This document shows positions 9,393 through 18,692 of a stretch of 64,000 nt of DNA, piece by piece. Source of the stretch: Lachnospiraceae bacterium (lineage in GTDB: Bacteria > Bacillota > Clostridia > Lachnospirales > Lachnospiraceae); NCBI GenBank assembly GCA_015057025.1, contig SVFD01000004.1, forward strand, positions 209,720-273,719, in the 5' to 3' direction. The translations under genes were made by a program, and so were the position numbers. A model generated the notes under the pieces. The model searched no databases. It was not told where the DNA came from and saw nothing but the letters and a program-made list of their open reading frames with translations. Every line of letters starts with the position of its first letter. The first letter of the stretch is position 1.

Positions 9393-10526
9393 CTAAAATT
9401 CAATATATGTATTAAGTTCCTTTTCTTTACGAGCTGCTTTTTTCTCTTTTGCTTTTTTATGCCACAGACGTAACTTTTCAATACAGTACTCCCATATTTT
9501 AACAAACGTCTGCGCATTGGGCTTATGTTTTATTATAAATATCATAAGCCGCACACTCCAATATATAGCCAGAATACATATCATGCAAATCTGCCATAAG
9601 GCCACTTCCATAAGGCTTTCTTCCTTTACTCTGGCAAGATTCTCCCAGAAGGGGAATACAATATCATCTGTTTTCATGCTTCTTGATGCGCGTTCTGTCC
9701 ATATATTATATAATGAAATATACGAAAAACGATTGGAATTTTCAACCATTTTCACATTTTCTTCAGAAGAAACATTAACTTCCGATATATTATCCAGGGC
9801 AAAACCCTCCACCGGGTTAGGCATTACCACTTCATAGCAGGTAATATTGCATCCGTTTAGACTTGCCAACGCCGAATAAGACATATAAATCGTAGTATCT
9901 TTACTTCCTGCCATAGTTTCCAAATCGCCTTGTTCACGACTATATACACCGGCTACACGATATGGCATTCCGTAGATAGTCACTGTCTTTCCTGCAATAT
10001 CATTAGAACCGAATAATTGCCAGGCCGCTTCCTCATCTAAAAGAACGGAGTCCTGCATTAAATCATTTCCCGAAAAATACATACCGCTCAACAACTCAAC
10101 CGGATGAAACAGGAAAAAATCACCGCCAATGCCTATCACATTAGCCTCTATGCTTTTTTTGTCACTTTGTATGGTTATGTTTCCTTCTGCTGAATATGCA
10201 TCAATATACAATCTGGCAGTATCCGTATTAGGCACCAATGCCTGCTCCTGCATTTTTCTCTCTAAATTGTATCGCATCTGTCCAATAGAATCTTCCGTCA
10301 CATAAGCTTCCTTGGAATAAAAACAGCTTACTTGCGCAACATCACCCTCTTTAGACCACCTGCCTGCCATTAACTGATCAGGGAGTGCATTTTTTCCTAT
10401 ATGCAGAACTATTCCCAACACAAGGATTGCAATCAACATGCAAATCGTTAATGATAATGTGATGATATTATAAAGACCCATTCCCACAAAGCGTTCTTTT
10501 AACTTAAAAAACACTTTTTGTATCAT
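9393..10526 (-). CDS. MacB-like periplasmic-core membrane protein without FtsX permease domain
   Basis: The 377 residues have one membrane helix near the N-terminus (about 20-42), an extracytoplasmic domain of about 250 residues resembling the MacB periplasmic core domain (SVLLDEEAAWQLFGSNDIAGKTVTIYGMPYRVAGV), one further helix (about 310-333) and a very basic C-terminal tail. A normal MacB/FtsX-type permease has four helices; here the last three are reduced to one. It overlaps the adaptor gene by one base, so they are translationally coupled. MacB-like core domains usually partner MFP adaptors, which fits its neighbour. No ATPase is adjacent. Confidence 0.75.
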   Translation of the reverse strand: MIQKVFFKLKERFVGMGLYNIITLSLTICMLIAILVLGIVLHIGKNALPDQLMAGRWSKEGDVAQVSCFYSKEAYVTEDSIGQMRYNLERKMQEQALVPNTDTARLYIDAYSAEGNITIQSDKKSIEANVIGIGGDFFLFHPVELLSGMYFSGNDLMQDSVLLDEEAAWQLFGSNDIAGKTVTIYGMPYRVAGVYSREQGDLETMAGSKDTTIYMSYSALASLNGCNITCYEVVMPNPVEGFALDNISEVNVSSEENVKMVENSNRFSYISLYNIWTERASRSMKTDDIVFPFWENLARVKEESLMEVALWQICMICILAIYWSVRLMIFIIKHKPNAQTFVKIWEYCIEKLRLWHKKAKEKKAARKEKELNTYIEF

Positions 10527-12139
10527 TAATTCATCTCCTCAGATAAGCGAATCTGGTCGCCGGATTCAATAGGTTTTGTGGATGTGGTAATTACATATTC
10601 ATAACCGTATAACCCACCCTTAATCGCACTTTGAGTATCGTCACTTGCCACGACTTCTACATCTACACGCTGTGCCACATAACGGTTTCCAAAAGGGGCA
10701 AACTTAGATTCTACAATCAAAATAAACTTACCGTTATTATCCTCACGGATTGCACTGTTAGGTACAATCAAATCATAATTCATACTTTTCTGGCCTACCG
10801 AGATGTTTAAAGACTGACCGGGTACAATGGATTCTCCCGTTAATTCAAATTCCAATATTTTATTCTGTCCCGGATTATCTCTATCATTTCGTATAGCAAC
10901 CAAATTAATGCTTACATCTTCGTAATACCACGCATTCTGCAATTCCACGGGATCTCCCACTTTTACGGTTGCCGCCTGCTTATTCGGTACGGAAATTGTC
11001 ATGGTATATCCTTTTCCGTCAATCTGAATAACCGCTGCCGGCTCACCTGCCACAGTAGTTTCACCGGCCGCATAAGAAAGTGCTGTTACCGTACCGGATA
11101 CCGGTGCTACAATGGTTGCACCCACTGACTTTGCTTCCAAATCTGCCACTTCAGCTTCTTTATCCAATAAAGACTGGTATGCTTCCGAAATATCCATCTT
11201 TGTAAGGATGTCATTCAACATTTCATCTTTCTGCGAAATAGCATTATCAAGATTTGTCTGTGCAGCTGCAAGAGAATTGCTTTCCGTTACCTTCTGTCTG
11301 CTTAATGCGGCTATTTTATTGGTAATCTCGGCACTTCCGGTTTTTAATTCCAACGCTACCTTGGCATTATCTACTGCTGCGGTCAACTGTGCCACTTTAT
11401 TTTGTGCTTCAATTAATTGTGTATGAGCATCAATTTTACTTTGATTATCATCCGGCAAATCTTTGACTGCATCATAAGCAATCTGTGCCTGCGCAAGCTC
11501 AGCATTTCCGTTATTTAAATTTATCTCTGCCTGAGCAAGTGCGTTAGACTCTGCCGTTGCATCAATATTGGTAGAGGATAAGGTATCAATCTGTGCCTGA
11601 AGTGAATTTACATTTGCCTGATATGTATCAACAGTCTCCTGCAAATCATCAATCTTCGTTTCTGCCGCTTCCAAACGTGCCTGACTTTCTTCTAAGGTTT
11701 CTATTTCACCATTTTCAATGGCCTGGACCTCCGCTCTTGTAAGCCCGGCATTTAAAATAGCCTTTTCATAAGCCAAATTTGCAGTAGCCAGTTCTTCTCT
11801 TGCAGTTTCCAGTTCTACGCTTTCCTGATCTTCCAGATAATACAAAACATCGCCTTTTTCCACATAGGACTCTGCTTTAACCGCAACAGATGAAATAACT
11901 CGGGACTCATCTATCACCACATTATAAGGATCCACTGCTTCTACAATACCGGTCCCCCGAATCTGCGCAGAAATGGAACCACTCATAACATACTGGGTTG
12001 CTACCTGTGGCAGAGAATAATTCATAATGGTATTAGAAAAGAAAGTCAACACCAGCATAATTGCCAAAAAGATAATAGCAATATTCTTAATCCACTCTCT
12101 TTTCCGACTTCCTTTTTGTTCATTTTCTATCATCGTCAT
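10526..12139 (-). CDS. HlyD/MFP-type membrane fusion (adaptor) protein
   Basis: The 537 residues have an N-terminal membrane anchor (about 16-36), a lipoyl/biotinyl half near residue 60-110 (VAVKAESYVEKGDVLYYLEDQE), a long coiled coil (about 110-330, with many Gln/Ala/Asn repeats), the second lipoyl half (VAPVSGTVTALSYAAGETT) and a beta-barrel. This is the layout of a MacA/HlyD-type adaptor. In a monoderm it would span the wall side rather than reach an outer-membrane channel. A GGAGGAATAGTAAG site precedes the ATG, 15 bases after the permease gene. Genome pipelines often label such proteins RND adaptors; no RND pump is here. Confidence 0.88.
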   Translation of the reverse strand: MTMIENEQKGSRKREWIKNIAIIFLAIMLVLTFFSNTIMNYSLPQVATQYVMSGSISAQIRGTGIVEAVDPYNVVIDESRVISSVAVKAESYVEKGDVLYYLEDQESVELETAREELATANLAYEKAILNAGLTRAEVQAIENGEIETLEESQARLEAAETKIDDLQETVDTYQANVNSLQAQIDTLSSTNIDATAESNALAQAEINLNNGNAELAQAQIAYDAVKDLPDDNQSKIDAHTQLIEAQNKVAQLTAAVDNAKVALELKTGSAEITNKIAALSRQKVTESNSLAAAQTNLDNAISQKDEMLNDILTKMDISEAYQSLLDKEAEVADLEAKSVGATIVAPVSGTVTALSYAAGETTVAGEPAAVIQIDGKGYTMTISVPNKQAATVKVGDPVELQNAWYYEDVSINLVAIRNDRDNPGQNKILEFELTGESIVPGQSLNISVGQKSMNYDLIVPNSAIREDNNGKFILIVESKFAPFGNRYVAQRVDVEVVASDDTQSAIKGGLYGYEYVITTSTKPIESGDQIRLSEEMN

Positions 12140-12154
12140 CTTACTATTCCTCCG

Positions 12155-13081
12155 TTATCCTTTTACTCCGCCCTGATAGGTAATACCCTCTACCAGATAA
12201 TCTTCTCCATACAGGAAAACCAATAAACTTGGAATCATATAAACCGTTGCCACTGCAAATGCCAAACCGATTTCTCCTGCATTAATCTTTGATAAGAAAA
12301 TTGACAACGGATGTAAATCATCATTGGTTAATAAAATCAATGGTTGTTCCACCATATTCCAAAAATCAATAAAAACAAGAATTGCTACCGAATACAATGC
12401 CCCCTTACACAAAGGAAGACAAATATGCTTAAAAATCTGCCATTCACCCGCGCCGTCTACTCTCGCCGCCTCAATAATGGAAGCAGGGATTCTTTTCATA
12501 TATTTTGTTAAAAGATACACCGCAAAAGGAGAAAAAATACCCGGCAACCATATTGCCCATCTGGTATCAATAATACCAAGCCAATCCGCCACTAAGAAAT
12601 TCGGAACCAGCGTAACCTGATATGGCATTAGCGTCACTATAATATACAGAAAAAATATAATTTCTTTAAGCCTTCCTTTATACCTCATAAATGCATATGA
12701 AGCAAGCACCGCTACCACCAGCTGGAATACTACAATTACCACCGTGTAAATCACCGAATTCCAGAATTTAAACAAATACTCCGGGCTCTTTAAAAGCACG
12801 GTTACGTACTGGTTAAAAGTAACCATATCCGGCACAAATTTCAAATTAACCGTTTCGGATACGAATACCTTACCGCCACTGTCCGTGGTTTCAAATATTT
12901 TACCATAGTTTGCCGATATTTCCGACTGACTCATAAAAGAGTTGGTAATCGTCAATACCGTCGGCAAAAGAAACAGTATTGCAAATATGGTTGCAATCGT
13001 AGTTAATACTACACATCTTACAACTTTTTTAAATTTCTTCCAGCCTTTTTTCTCGCCGGAATATTTACCGAATCTTCCCAT
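12155..13081 (-). CDS. Carbohydrate ABC transporter permease, MalG type
   Basis: The 308-residue protein has six predicted membrane helices and the EAA loop EAARVDGAGEWQIFKHICLPLCKGAL that docks the ATPase, as in MalG-type sugar permeases. An insertion of about 50 residues follows the first helix (FETTDSGGKVFVSETVNLKF). I chose the ATG at 13081 since AAGGATAG lies just before it; an in-frame TTG at 13102 has no such site. It pairs with the MalF-type gene 95 bases upstream. No MalK-like ATPase is encoded nearby, so a shared housekeeping ATPase such as MsmK is probable. Confidence 0.92.
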   Translation of the reverse strand: MGRFGKYSGEKKGWKKFKKVVRCVVLTTIATIFAILFLLPTVLTITNSFMSQSEISANYGKIFETTDSGGKVFVSETVNLKFVPDMVTFNQYVTVLLKSPEYLFKFWNSVIYTVVIVVFQLVVAVLASYAFMRYKGRLKEIIFFLYIIVTLMPYQVTLVPNFLVADWLGIIDTRWAIWLPGIFSPFAVYLLTKYMKRIPASIIEAARVDGAGEWQIFKHICLPLCKGALYSVAILVFIDFWNMVEQPLILLTNDDLHPLSIFLSKINAGEIGLAFAVATVYMIPSLLVFLYGEDYLVEGITYQGGVKG

Positions 13082-13176
13082 ATTTCTATCCTTACTTATC
13101 AATTACAAAACGAAACTTTGTAATGAATAAATTCTGTCACAATTCTTTTTTGCTTTTATCATATCAATCCGATTGT

Positions 13177-14103
13177 TTATTCTTCCATGTCCTTACCAAA
13201 ATGATTCTCTGCTATATACAAGCCACCAATAATCACAACCATTACCACTGACATGATAATTGCCGCAGAAGACAGTTTCTGATAATCAAGCTGACGGAAT
13301 GTATTATTCATAAAGTGCTGTAAGGTATACAAACTGTCGTAAGGATAATCCCCTGTTAATAAATACACCTCTCTAAACACCTTAAAAGAACTGATTAACG
13401 ACATAATCGTAACAAACAAAATCGTAGGTGAAAGATATCTGATTTTAATATGCCAAAACATCTTCCACGCAGAGTTGCTTTCAAGAAGAGCCACCTCCAA
13501 GGCTTCTCTTGGTATCGTACCAAGTGCCGCCAGAAAAAGAATCATATTATAGCCTAAATTCTTCCATAAAAACAATAGCAATACCACTAACGGTGCCCAA
13601 TCGGATTTAAACCAGTCAGTCTGACTTCCGCCAAACCATTCTATAACCACGTTGATTACACCGTTATAATTAAACAGTACCTGAAATACCAGGATAATAG
13701 ATGCCACCGGCACCATCATGGGACTTAAATAAATTGAACGGAACTTACTTGCAAAAGGAATTCTCTCGTCCAACAAAAAAGCCATTAAAAGCGAAATAAT
13801 CACTGCAAGCGGAACTGCTATCAGTGAAAATTTAAGGGTATTCCATGCAGCAAGCTGAAATGCCTGATTCTGAAATACATTTATAAAATTGTCCAAAAAA
13901 ACAAAACGCTTGCTGATGGGATTATCCACCAGAGCATAAAATATTACTACAAGAAAAGGTATTGCATAAAATACTGATACACCACCAAGGCTGGGTGCCA
14001 AAAAAGCACCCAGCTTAGCTCTTGTTTTCCATGTTCTTTTTGTTGCTTTTTTTCGGGGTACGGAAGTTTTTTTTATTTTATCTTCCGAAGTCTTATTCTT
14101 CAT
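13177..14103 (-). CDS. Sugar ABC transporter permease, MalF type
   Basis: The 308-residue product is the first permease of the pair, with a basic cytoplasmic N-terminus (KKATKRTWKTRAKLGAFLAPSLGGV), six membrane helices and the EAA loop EALEVALLESNSAWKMFWHIKIRYLSPTI. The EAA motif is somewhat divergent (LESNSAWKMFW in place of DGAGxWQxFW). It starts 23 bases after the solute-binding protein gene with a GGAGGGG site. The substrate is not evident; position suggests uptake or sensing of an oligosaccharide delivered by one of the two large lipoproteins. Confidence 0.92.
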   Translation of the reverse strand: MKNKTSEDKIKKTSVPRKKATKRTWKTRAKLGAFLAPSLGGVSVFYAIPFLVVIFYALVDNPISKRFVFLDNFINVFQNQAFQLAAWNTLKFSLIAVPLAVIISLLMAFLLDERIPFASKFRSIYLSPMMVPVASIILVFQVLFNYNGVINVVIEWFGGSQTDWFKSDWAPLVVLLLFLWKNLGYNMILFLAALGTIPREALEVALLESNSAWKMFWHIKIRYLSPTILFVTIMSLISSFKVFREVYLLTGDYPYDSLYTLQHFMNNTFRQLDYQKLSSAAIIMSVVMVVIIGGLYIAENHFGKDMEE

Positions 14104-14126
14104 GACTTCCCCTCCGTTCTTTTACT

Positions 14127-16352
14127 TTACAAATTCTCTTTTAAATAAATGTCAACCCGGCTCTGAATAATATCCGCTACCTCATCGGCACTCTTTTGGC
14201 CTTCAAAGTAAGGAGCAACCTCTTCTTCTATGATTTCCATAATTGCCGTATCCTGGTAATTTACCTCATCCGCCTTCTCTAAGATAGCAAGAAATTCATC
14301 CACTTCTTCATCTGTAGCACTGGTAATATCAATATTCACATCATCCCAACCATATCCATGCGTATCTTCCATATGCTGAGCCTCATAAATAAAGTTATCC
14401 AGTCCGGTCTGTGTCGTAGGAATGCCCCACAAATATTCTCTTGTTTGATACTCCTCGCTGACAAAAGTCTTTAAAAACTGCCACGCCACATCTTTATGCT
14501 CGCACTGTTCCGTAATGGATAATGCGCAACCGCTGGTCACAATACGGATACCATCATTATCACTTCCGCCATAACCCAAGAAAGCTATATCTTCCCCAAA
14601 TACAAATTTATGGAACTGATAATCGGGCATCTGTGATATGTTTATATTATAAAAAAGTACTTTATCTTCTTTTAAAAGTCCCGGAAGACTTACACCTTCC
14701 TCATATACAAATTCTGCCGGCTGTTCTTTAGCATAAGCTAATACCGCCTTAAATTCATCTGTATTAAAATAACACTCGCCCTTCTCATAATCCACATAAG
14801 CATTCATATTCTCGTAGACCATGTTATACATTACTTCGTCTTGATAATTATAATAGAACAGGTTAGCATCGGCAGGCAATGTCTTTTCCATTTCCATTAA
14901 TACAGAAGGTGTCAAAGAGGAAACCCCATTCACAAACTTCTCTTTTACCATAACGCCATCTATCATGATAGTAGAAGGTAAAATATACAAAGACCCTTCT
15001 TCTTCATAAGCTGTACGTACATTCTGCAAAAGTTCTTCTTTATCAAATTCTCCGTCTGCTTCCATCAAAGGATACAAATCTGTTAAAATTCCTTTTGCCG
15101 CCCAATTTCTCCAAGGCATATTAAGGGAACTTAAATCTATCATATCAGGTACATTACCTGCGACAATATCATTCTGTAAATTCGTTACAGCAGCATTCCA
15201 ATCATAATCATCTGTAGCATAATCAATAACTTTTATACGATATTCATCATTATTTCTGTTAAATTCAATGACTGCATCATTTACATCCTGATTGGCATAA
15301 ACAGTTGCCAATGTCAATTCGATACGCTCTGCAACCGTTGAAGGGTCTACCGGTTTGGCAATTAACATTCCCATCCCGGAGTTATCCGAAGAATAATCAT
15401 AACAAGTCATCAAATAGCAGCCATCGCTTAAAGGATATATTGATTGAATATAGTCTGCATTCACATCCATATCCATGGTATTCATAATTACTTTTATTTC
15501 ACCGGTTACTACATCACAGGAGTATAACTCGCTGCCATTCATATATAAAATCGTATCTCCGGATCCTGCCCATACCGTAGCAGAACCGCTTTGTTTTTTA
15601 GTCTCTATGGTTGTTCCCAACTTTTGTCCGGTCACATCTACCAAAGCCACTTCAACGCCACCCATATTGCCCCACCATGAAGCAACAATCTTTCCGCTCT
15701 CTGTTATGCAAAGACCGTCTATCTGTGCATTAGCGTTTGCAATTTCTCCGGTTTTAACTAAATCCTGTGAATACACCATAAGCGGTGAGTCCCAGCTTCC
15801 AATCAAATAATTGCCTTCTGCATCTCGTATAAAATGAGAAACATAAAAATCCTCTTCAAATTGTAACTTTTCCATTACATCCTCAGAAGAAATCAAACTA
15901 CCGTCTGCACTATACTTGTTAAAATACAAAGACCTGGAAAGCAGATTCCAGTCATCATCATAATCTTCTTTGCTTTCAATTACTTCCAAACTGCCGTCTG
16001 CATTAAAAAAAGTCGAAGTGAAATAACCGCCTGCTGCACTCTCCAAATCCGTTTCAGTCGTGCTTGAATCTTCCAAATTCAACGTGCACAACTTATATGA
16101 CATTTCAGACTCTCCATACTCTACCGTAAGCATATGTAATGTGCCGTCTGCTTCTTTCATATTAACAACATCATCCATTCCTTGCACATCCAAATATTCT
16201 GCCACATAAACATACTCCGGTGTATTTCCGTCCTTATCGCCGTTTCCCTGTACACCTCCATCTTTTCCACAGCCGGTCACGCCTAAAACCATAGCTGTAC
16301 TTAAGACAAATGCAGTCAGACTGCGTTTGTGAATAAACTTAAATTTCTTCAT
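14127..16352 (-). CDS. Large lipoprotein: sensor-like N-terminus fused to family 1 solute-binding domain
   Basis: The 741-residue product is the first gene of the minus-strand array. It has a lipoprotein signal with lipobox VTGC, a beta-rich N-terminal half (NLEDSSTTETDLESAAGGYF, DGSLEVIESKEDYDD; about 40-350) and a C-terminal solute-binding half (FNRNNDEYRIKVIDY, VPDMIDLSSLNMPW, KDVAWQFLKTFVSEE). It is a paralogue of the 6934-9345 product. I chose the ATG at 16352, preceded by GGAGGAGAAAAGG; an upstream in-frame ATG at 16382 lacks a site. Most sugar-binding lipoproteins are 400-550 residues, so the extra N-terminal domain is the notable feature. Confidence 0.85.
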   Translation of the reverse strand: MKKFKFIHKRSLTAFVLSTAMVLGVTGCGKDGGVQGNGDKDGNTPEYVYVAEYLDVQGMDDVVNMKEADGTLHMLTVEYGESEMSYKLCTLNLEDSSTTETDLESAAGGYFTSTFFNADGSLEVIESKEDYDDDWNLLSRSLYFNKYSADGSLISSEDVMEKLQFEEDFYVSHFIRDAEGNYLIGSWDSPLMVYSQDLVKTGEIANANAQIDGLCITESGKIVASWWGNMGGVEVALVDVTGQKLGTTIETKKQSGSATVWAGSGDTILYMNGSELYSCDVVTGEIKVIMNTMDMDVNADYIQSIYPLSDGCYLMTCYDYSSDNSGMGMLIAKPVDPSTVAERIELTLATVYANQDVNDAVIEFNRNNDEYRIKVIDYATDDYDWNAAVTNLQNDIVAGNVPDMIDLSSLNMPWRNWAAKGILTDLYPLMEADGEFDKEELLQNVRTAYEEEGSLYILPSTIMIDGVMVKEKFVNGVSSLTPSVLMEMEKTLPADANLFYYNYQDEVMYNMVYENMNAYVDYEKGECYFNTDEFKAVLAYAKEQPAEFVYEEGVSLPGLLKEDKVLFYNINISQMPDYQFHKFVFGEDIAFLGYGGSDNDGIRIVTSGCALSITEQCEHKDVAWQFLKTFVSEEYQTREYLWGIPTTQTGLDNFIYEAQHMEDTHGYGWDDVNIDITSATDEEVDEFLAILEKADEVNYQDTAIMEIIEEEVAPYFEGQKSADEVADIIQSRVDIYLKENL

Positions 16353-16423
16353 CCTTTTCTCCTCCATATTCCTTTTACTCATTATGTATCACGCAATCTT
16401 ATTCTTTTAGATTATCCAAAGCG

Positions 16424-16450
16424 TAAAAAAGTTTCATTAACAGAAACGAA
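16424..16450 (-). terminator. Short terminator between the coiled-coil gene and the ABC array
   Basis: On the minus strand GTTTC-tgttaat-GAAAC is followed directly by TTTTTT. It lies after the stop codon of the 16481-17017 gene and so separates that gene from the array below. The stem is only 5 bp. Confidence 0.55.
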
Positions 16451-16480
16451 GAAGAAAAAATATTATATTCACAAAATCCA

Positions 16481-17017
16481 TTATTGATATTGAGCTTCTT
16501 CAATTTTCTGAACTTCCAGCTTCAGGTAACTTTGCTCTTTCTTAAGAACACGCAGACTGGCATTAATCTGCTCTAATTCGTGATGCAGTTTGGCAGAGCG
16601 CATCCAGCGGTTTTCAATTCCTTTCTCTGCCGCCTTTTGCATATGTTTCGGATTCTTGGAATTGCGATAAATATATTCCCTTAAAGATTTTACAAAAAAA
16701 TATCCAAAAAAGATTCCTACAAACGGGGTCATGGAGGCAAAAATAATCGCCCAGTTAAAACTCATATCAAACCATCCGAAAAACAAATCCAATCCGATTA
16801 ACGCAATCTCTCCCAAGAACAAGAGCCCCCAGATAATTACCGGTACATAATCCATCCCTTTTCGTTCTTCAAAGTATTCAATTTCCTTGCGTTTTTCCAG
16901 TTTCTGCAATTCAAGATTTGATATCTGACCTTTTATGTATTGCAGTTTTTCAATTTTATCATGTTCTTCCTGCGTCAGTTCCCGAAACATTAACATTCCG
17001 CTTACCATCCTCATCAT
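16481..17017 (-). CDS. Coiled-coil membrane protein of unknown function
   Basis: I do not recognise this 178-residue protein. It has a Glu/Lys-rich coiled coil (about 15-50, with QEEHDKIEKLQYIKGQISNLELQKLEKRKEIEYFEE), two membrane helices (about 57-78 and 87-108), then a second coiled coil (about 140-175). The start is uncertain: ATGs at 17017, 17014, 17008 and 16996 are all in frame, and none has a clearly best ribosome site. It is a single-gene unit between tRNA-Arg and the ABC array. Confidence 0.7.
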   Translation of the reverse strand: MMRMVSGMLMFRELTQEEHDKIEKLQYIKGQISNLELQKLEKRKEIEYFEERKGMDYVPVIIWGLLFLGEIALIGLDLFFGWFDMSFNWAIIFASMTPFVGIFFGYFFVKSLREYIYRNSKNPKHMQKAAEKGIENRWMRSAKLHHELEQINASLRVLKKEQSYLKLEVQKIEEAQYQ

Positions 17018-17089
17018 AAATATGGTGTGTATCTTTTTTGTATCACATCTGAATTATATCACTTTGTCATATGTTTCACAATATAAACA

Positions 17090-17120
17090 AAAAAGGGAAA
17101 GCAATATTTTGCTTTCCCTT
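17090..17120 (-). terminator. Terminator after tRNA-Arg
   Basis: On the minus strand AAGGGAAAGCAA-aata-TTGCTTTCCCTT is followed by TTTTTG. It starts five bases after the tRNA 3' end. Confidence 0.9.
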
Positions 17121-17124
17121 AGTA

Positions 17125-17198
17125 CGTGCGCTAGAGGATTCGAACCCCCGACCTTTTGGTCCGTAGCCAAACGCTCTATCCAGCTGAGCTAAGCACAC
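17125..17198 (-). tRNA. tRNA-Arg (anticodon ACG)
   Basis: The minus strand folds to a full cloverleaf with acceptor GTGTGCT / AGCGCAC, anticodon stem TTTGG / CCAAA enclosing CTACGGA (anticodon ACG), and a T loop GTTCGAATC. CCA is not encoded. The A34 would be edited to inosine to read CGN codons. Confidence 0.95.
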
Positions 17199-17231
17199 AT
17201 CCGTTGCGACTTTTGTCGTAACACTCTGCCT

Positions 17232-17260
17232 ATTTTACTCTATAATTTTTTCTTTGTCAA
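17232..17260 (-). promoter_or_regulatory. Sigma-A promoter for tRNA-Arg
   Basis: On the minus strand TTGACA, 17 bases and TAAAAT lie 34 bases before the tRNA 5' end. This is close to consensus, as expected for a stable RNA gene. Confidence 0.85.
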
Positions 17261-17294
17261 GAGCATTTCATAAGGTTTTTGTTATTCTTTTTTA

Positions 17295-18578
17295 TTATTC
17301 TTCCACATACAAATCCCCAAAAACTTCTCTGCATAGTTCTTTACAGAATTCATATGAAAAGCCCGGATCTTTATAGGACATCTGATTTCTGTCAGCCAGC
17401 TCCTGACTATAGTCTTCCAATTTATATGTGGTAATATTCCCCGGACCGGCTTCGATTTGAGTCACCAACGGAGTTACTCCGTATGTACCAATTATTACCT
17501 TACCGCTTTCATCTCGCACAAGTTCCACTTCTGCCATAGCTCCTACAACACGTTTACCGATACCTCTGCCGCTGTCCGCTGTAGAATTGACAAAATTACC
17601 AATGGAATAATACACCAGCATCCGGTTACCCTCTTCATCCTCCACCCACTCAACAGGTTGAATTACATGCGGGTGTGTACCTATAATCAAATCTACTCCC
17701 TGCTCCAGGAAAAAATCTGCCCACATTTTCTGATTATTGGATGCCTTTGTTTGGTATTCATTTCCCCAATGAAGGCATACAATGGTAAAATCCGCTTCTG
17801 CCTCGGCTTTGGCAATGTCCTCAGCCATTTTATCCTCTTCCATCATATCTACTGCAAAAGGCATATCAGAAGGCATAGGCATACCATTGAGCCCGTAGGT
17901 ATAATTTAAAATCGCAATCTTCATACCATCTTGCTCGTAAATATATACTTCTTCATATTCTTCCTGCGTTTTGTTTGCACCAAGGACTTTGATATGGGGA
18001 TGATTATCACTCCAATAATTAAGACAATTCATCAAACCCGTTTTTCCTTTATCCATGGTATGATTCGTTGCATGTAGAACAATATCAAATCCTGCCTTAT
18101 CAATGGCATCTCCCAACTCATAAGCCGTATTAAAAATAGGATAGCCCGAATAACCCAAATCCGGTCCTCCAAGAATCACTTCCTGATTAACAATAGCAAT
18201 ATCCGCAGCTTCTATATCATCTTTGACATGTTCAAAAATATGATCGTAATTATAAGTTCCGTCTTCCATTCTCCCGCTCTCCGTAACACGAAGATGCATT
18301 AACATATCTCCAACCATTACAATGGATATGCTCTGCTGCACTTCCATAATCAATTCCGCCTCTAGCGCAAGCCACTCTGCCGGTGTTTCCACCGCAATAC
18401 CGGCACGTTCTTCCATAGGCGTCACTCTACCGGCGTACATGATTTGATTACTTTGGTATAAATAATATATACCCAGTCCCATAAAAACGGTCAGTGAGCA
18501 AACCAGAAGAAAAAGGACATACCTTAATTTGCCTTTTTCTCCTTTATTATGCAGTTTTTGTTTTGTGCTATTCTGCAT
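17295..18578 (-). CDS. CapA/PgsA-family metallophosphatase-like protein
   Basis: The 427-residue protein has one N-terminal membrane helix (about 18-40) and an extracytoplasmic CapA domain: MVGDMLMHLR near residue 88, NQEVILGG, ATNHTMDKG, VCLHWGNEY and IGTHPHVIQPVEW carry the metal-binding Asp, Asn and His residues of the calcineurin-like fold. Relatives act in poly-gamma-glutamate or capsule production, but many are of unknown substrate. No capBC genes are nearby, so a capsule role is not supported here. Confidence 0.88.
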   Translation of the reverse strand: MQNSTKQKLHNKGEKGKLRYVLFLLVCSLTVFMGLGIYYLYQSNQIMYAGRVTPMEERAGIAVETPAEWLALEAELIMEVQQSISIVMVGDMLMHLRVTESGRMEDGTYNYDHIFEHVKDDIEAADIAIVNQEVILGGPDLGYSGYPIFNTAYELGDAIDKAGFDIVLHATNHTMDKGKTGLMNCLNYWSDNHPHIKVLGANKTQEEYEEVYIYEQDGMKIAILNYTYGLNGMPMPSDMPFAVDMMEEDKMAEDIAKAEAEADFTIVCLHWGNEYQTKASNNQKMWADFFLEQGVDLIIGTHPHVIQPVEWVEDEEGNRMLVYYSIGNFVNSTADSGRGIGKRVVGAMAEVELVRDESGKVIIGTYGVTPLVTQIEAGPGNITTYKLEDYSQELADRNQMSYKDPGFSYEFCKELCREVFGDLYVEE

Positions 18579-18692
18579 ATGCGTTTCCTTTTTTTATAAA
18601 AATTTTTCTCTTAGTTGCTTTATTTCCATTATATTCCATTGCTCTTTATTTTGAAAGAATCAATTTTATTTCATATTATTTAGAAAAAGATA

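Noticed and set aside
10526..12139. RND efflux pump suggested by the adaptor protein
   Set aside because: No RND-type inner-membrane pump gene is present; the neighbour is a MacB-core protein and sugar ABC permeases.
17295..18578. Poly-gamma-glutamate capsule synthesis from the CapA-like protein
   Set aside because: capB and capC partners are absent; CapA-like proteins are common outside capsule loci.
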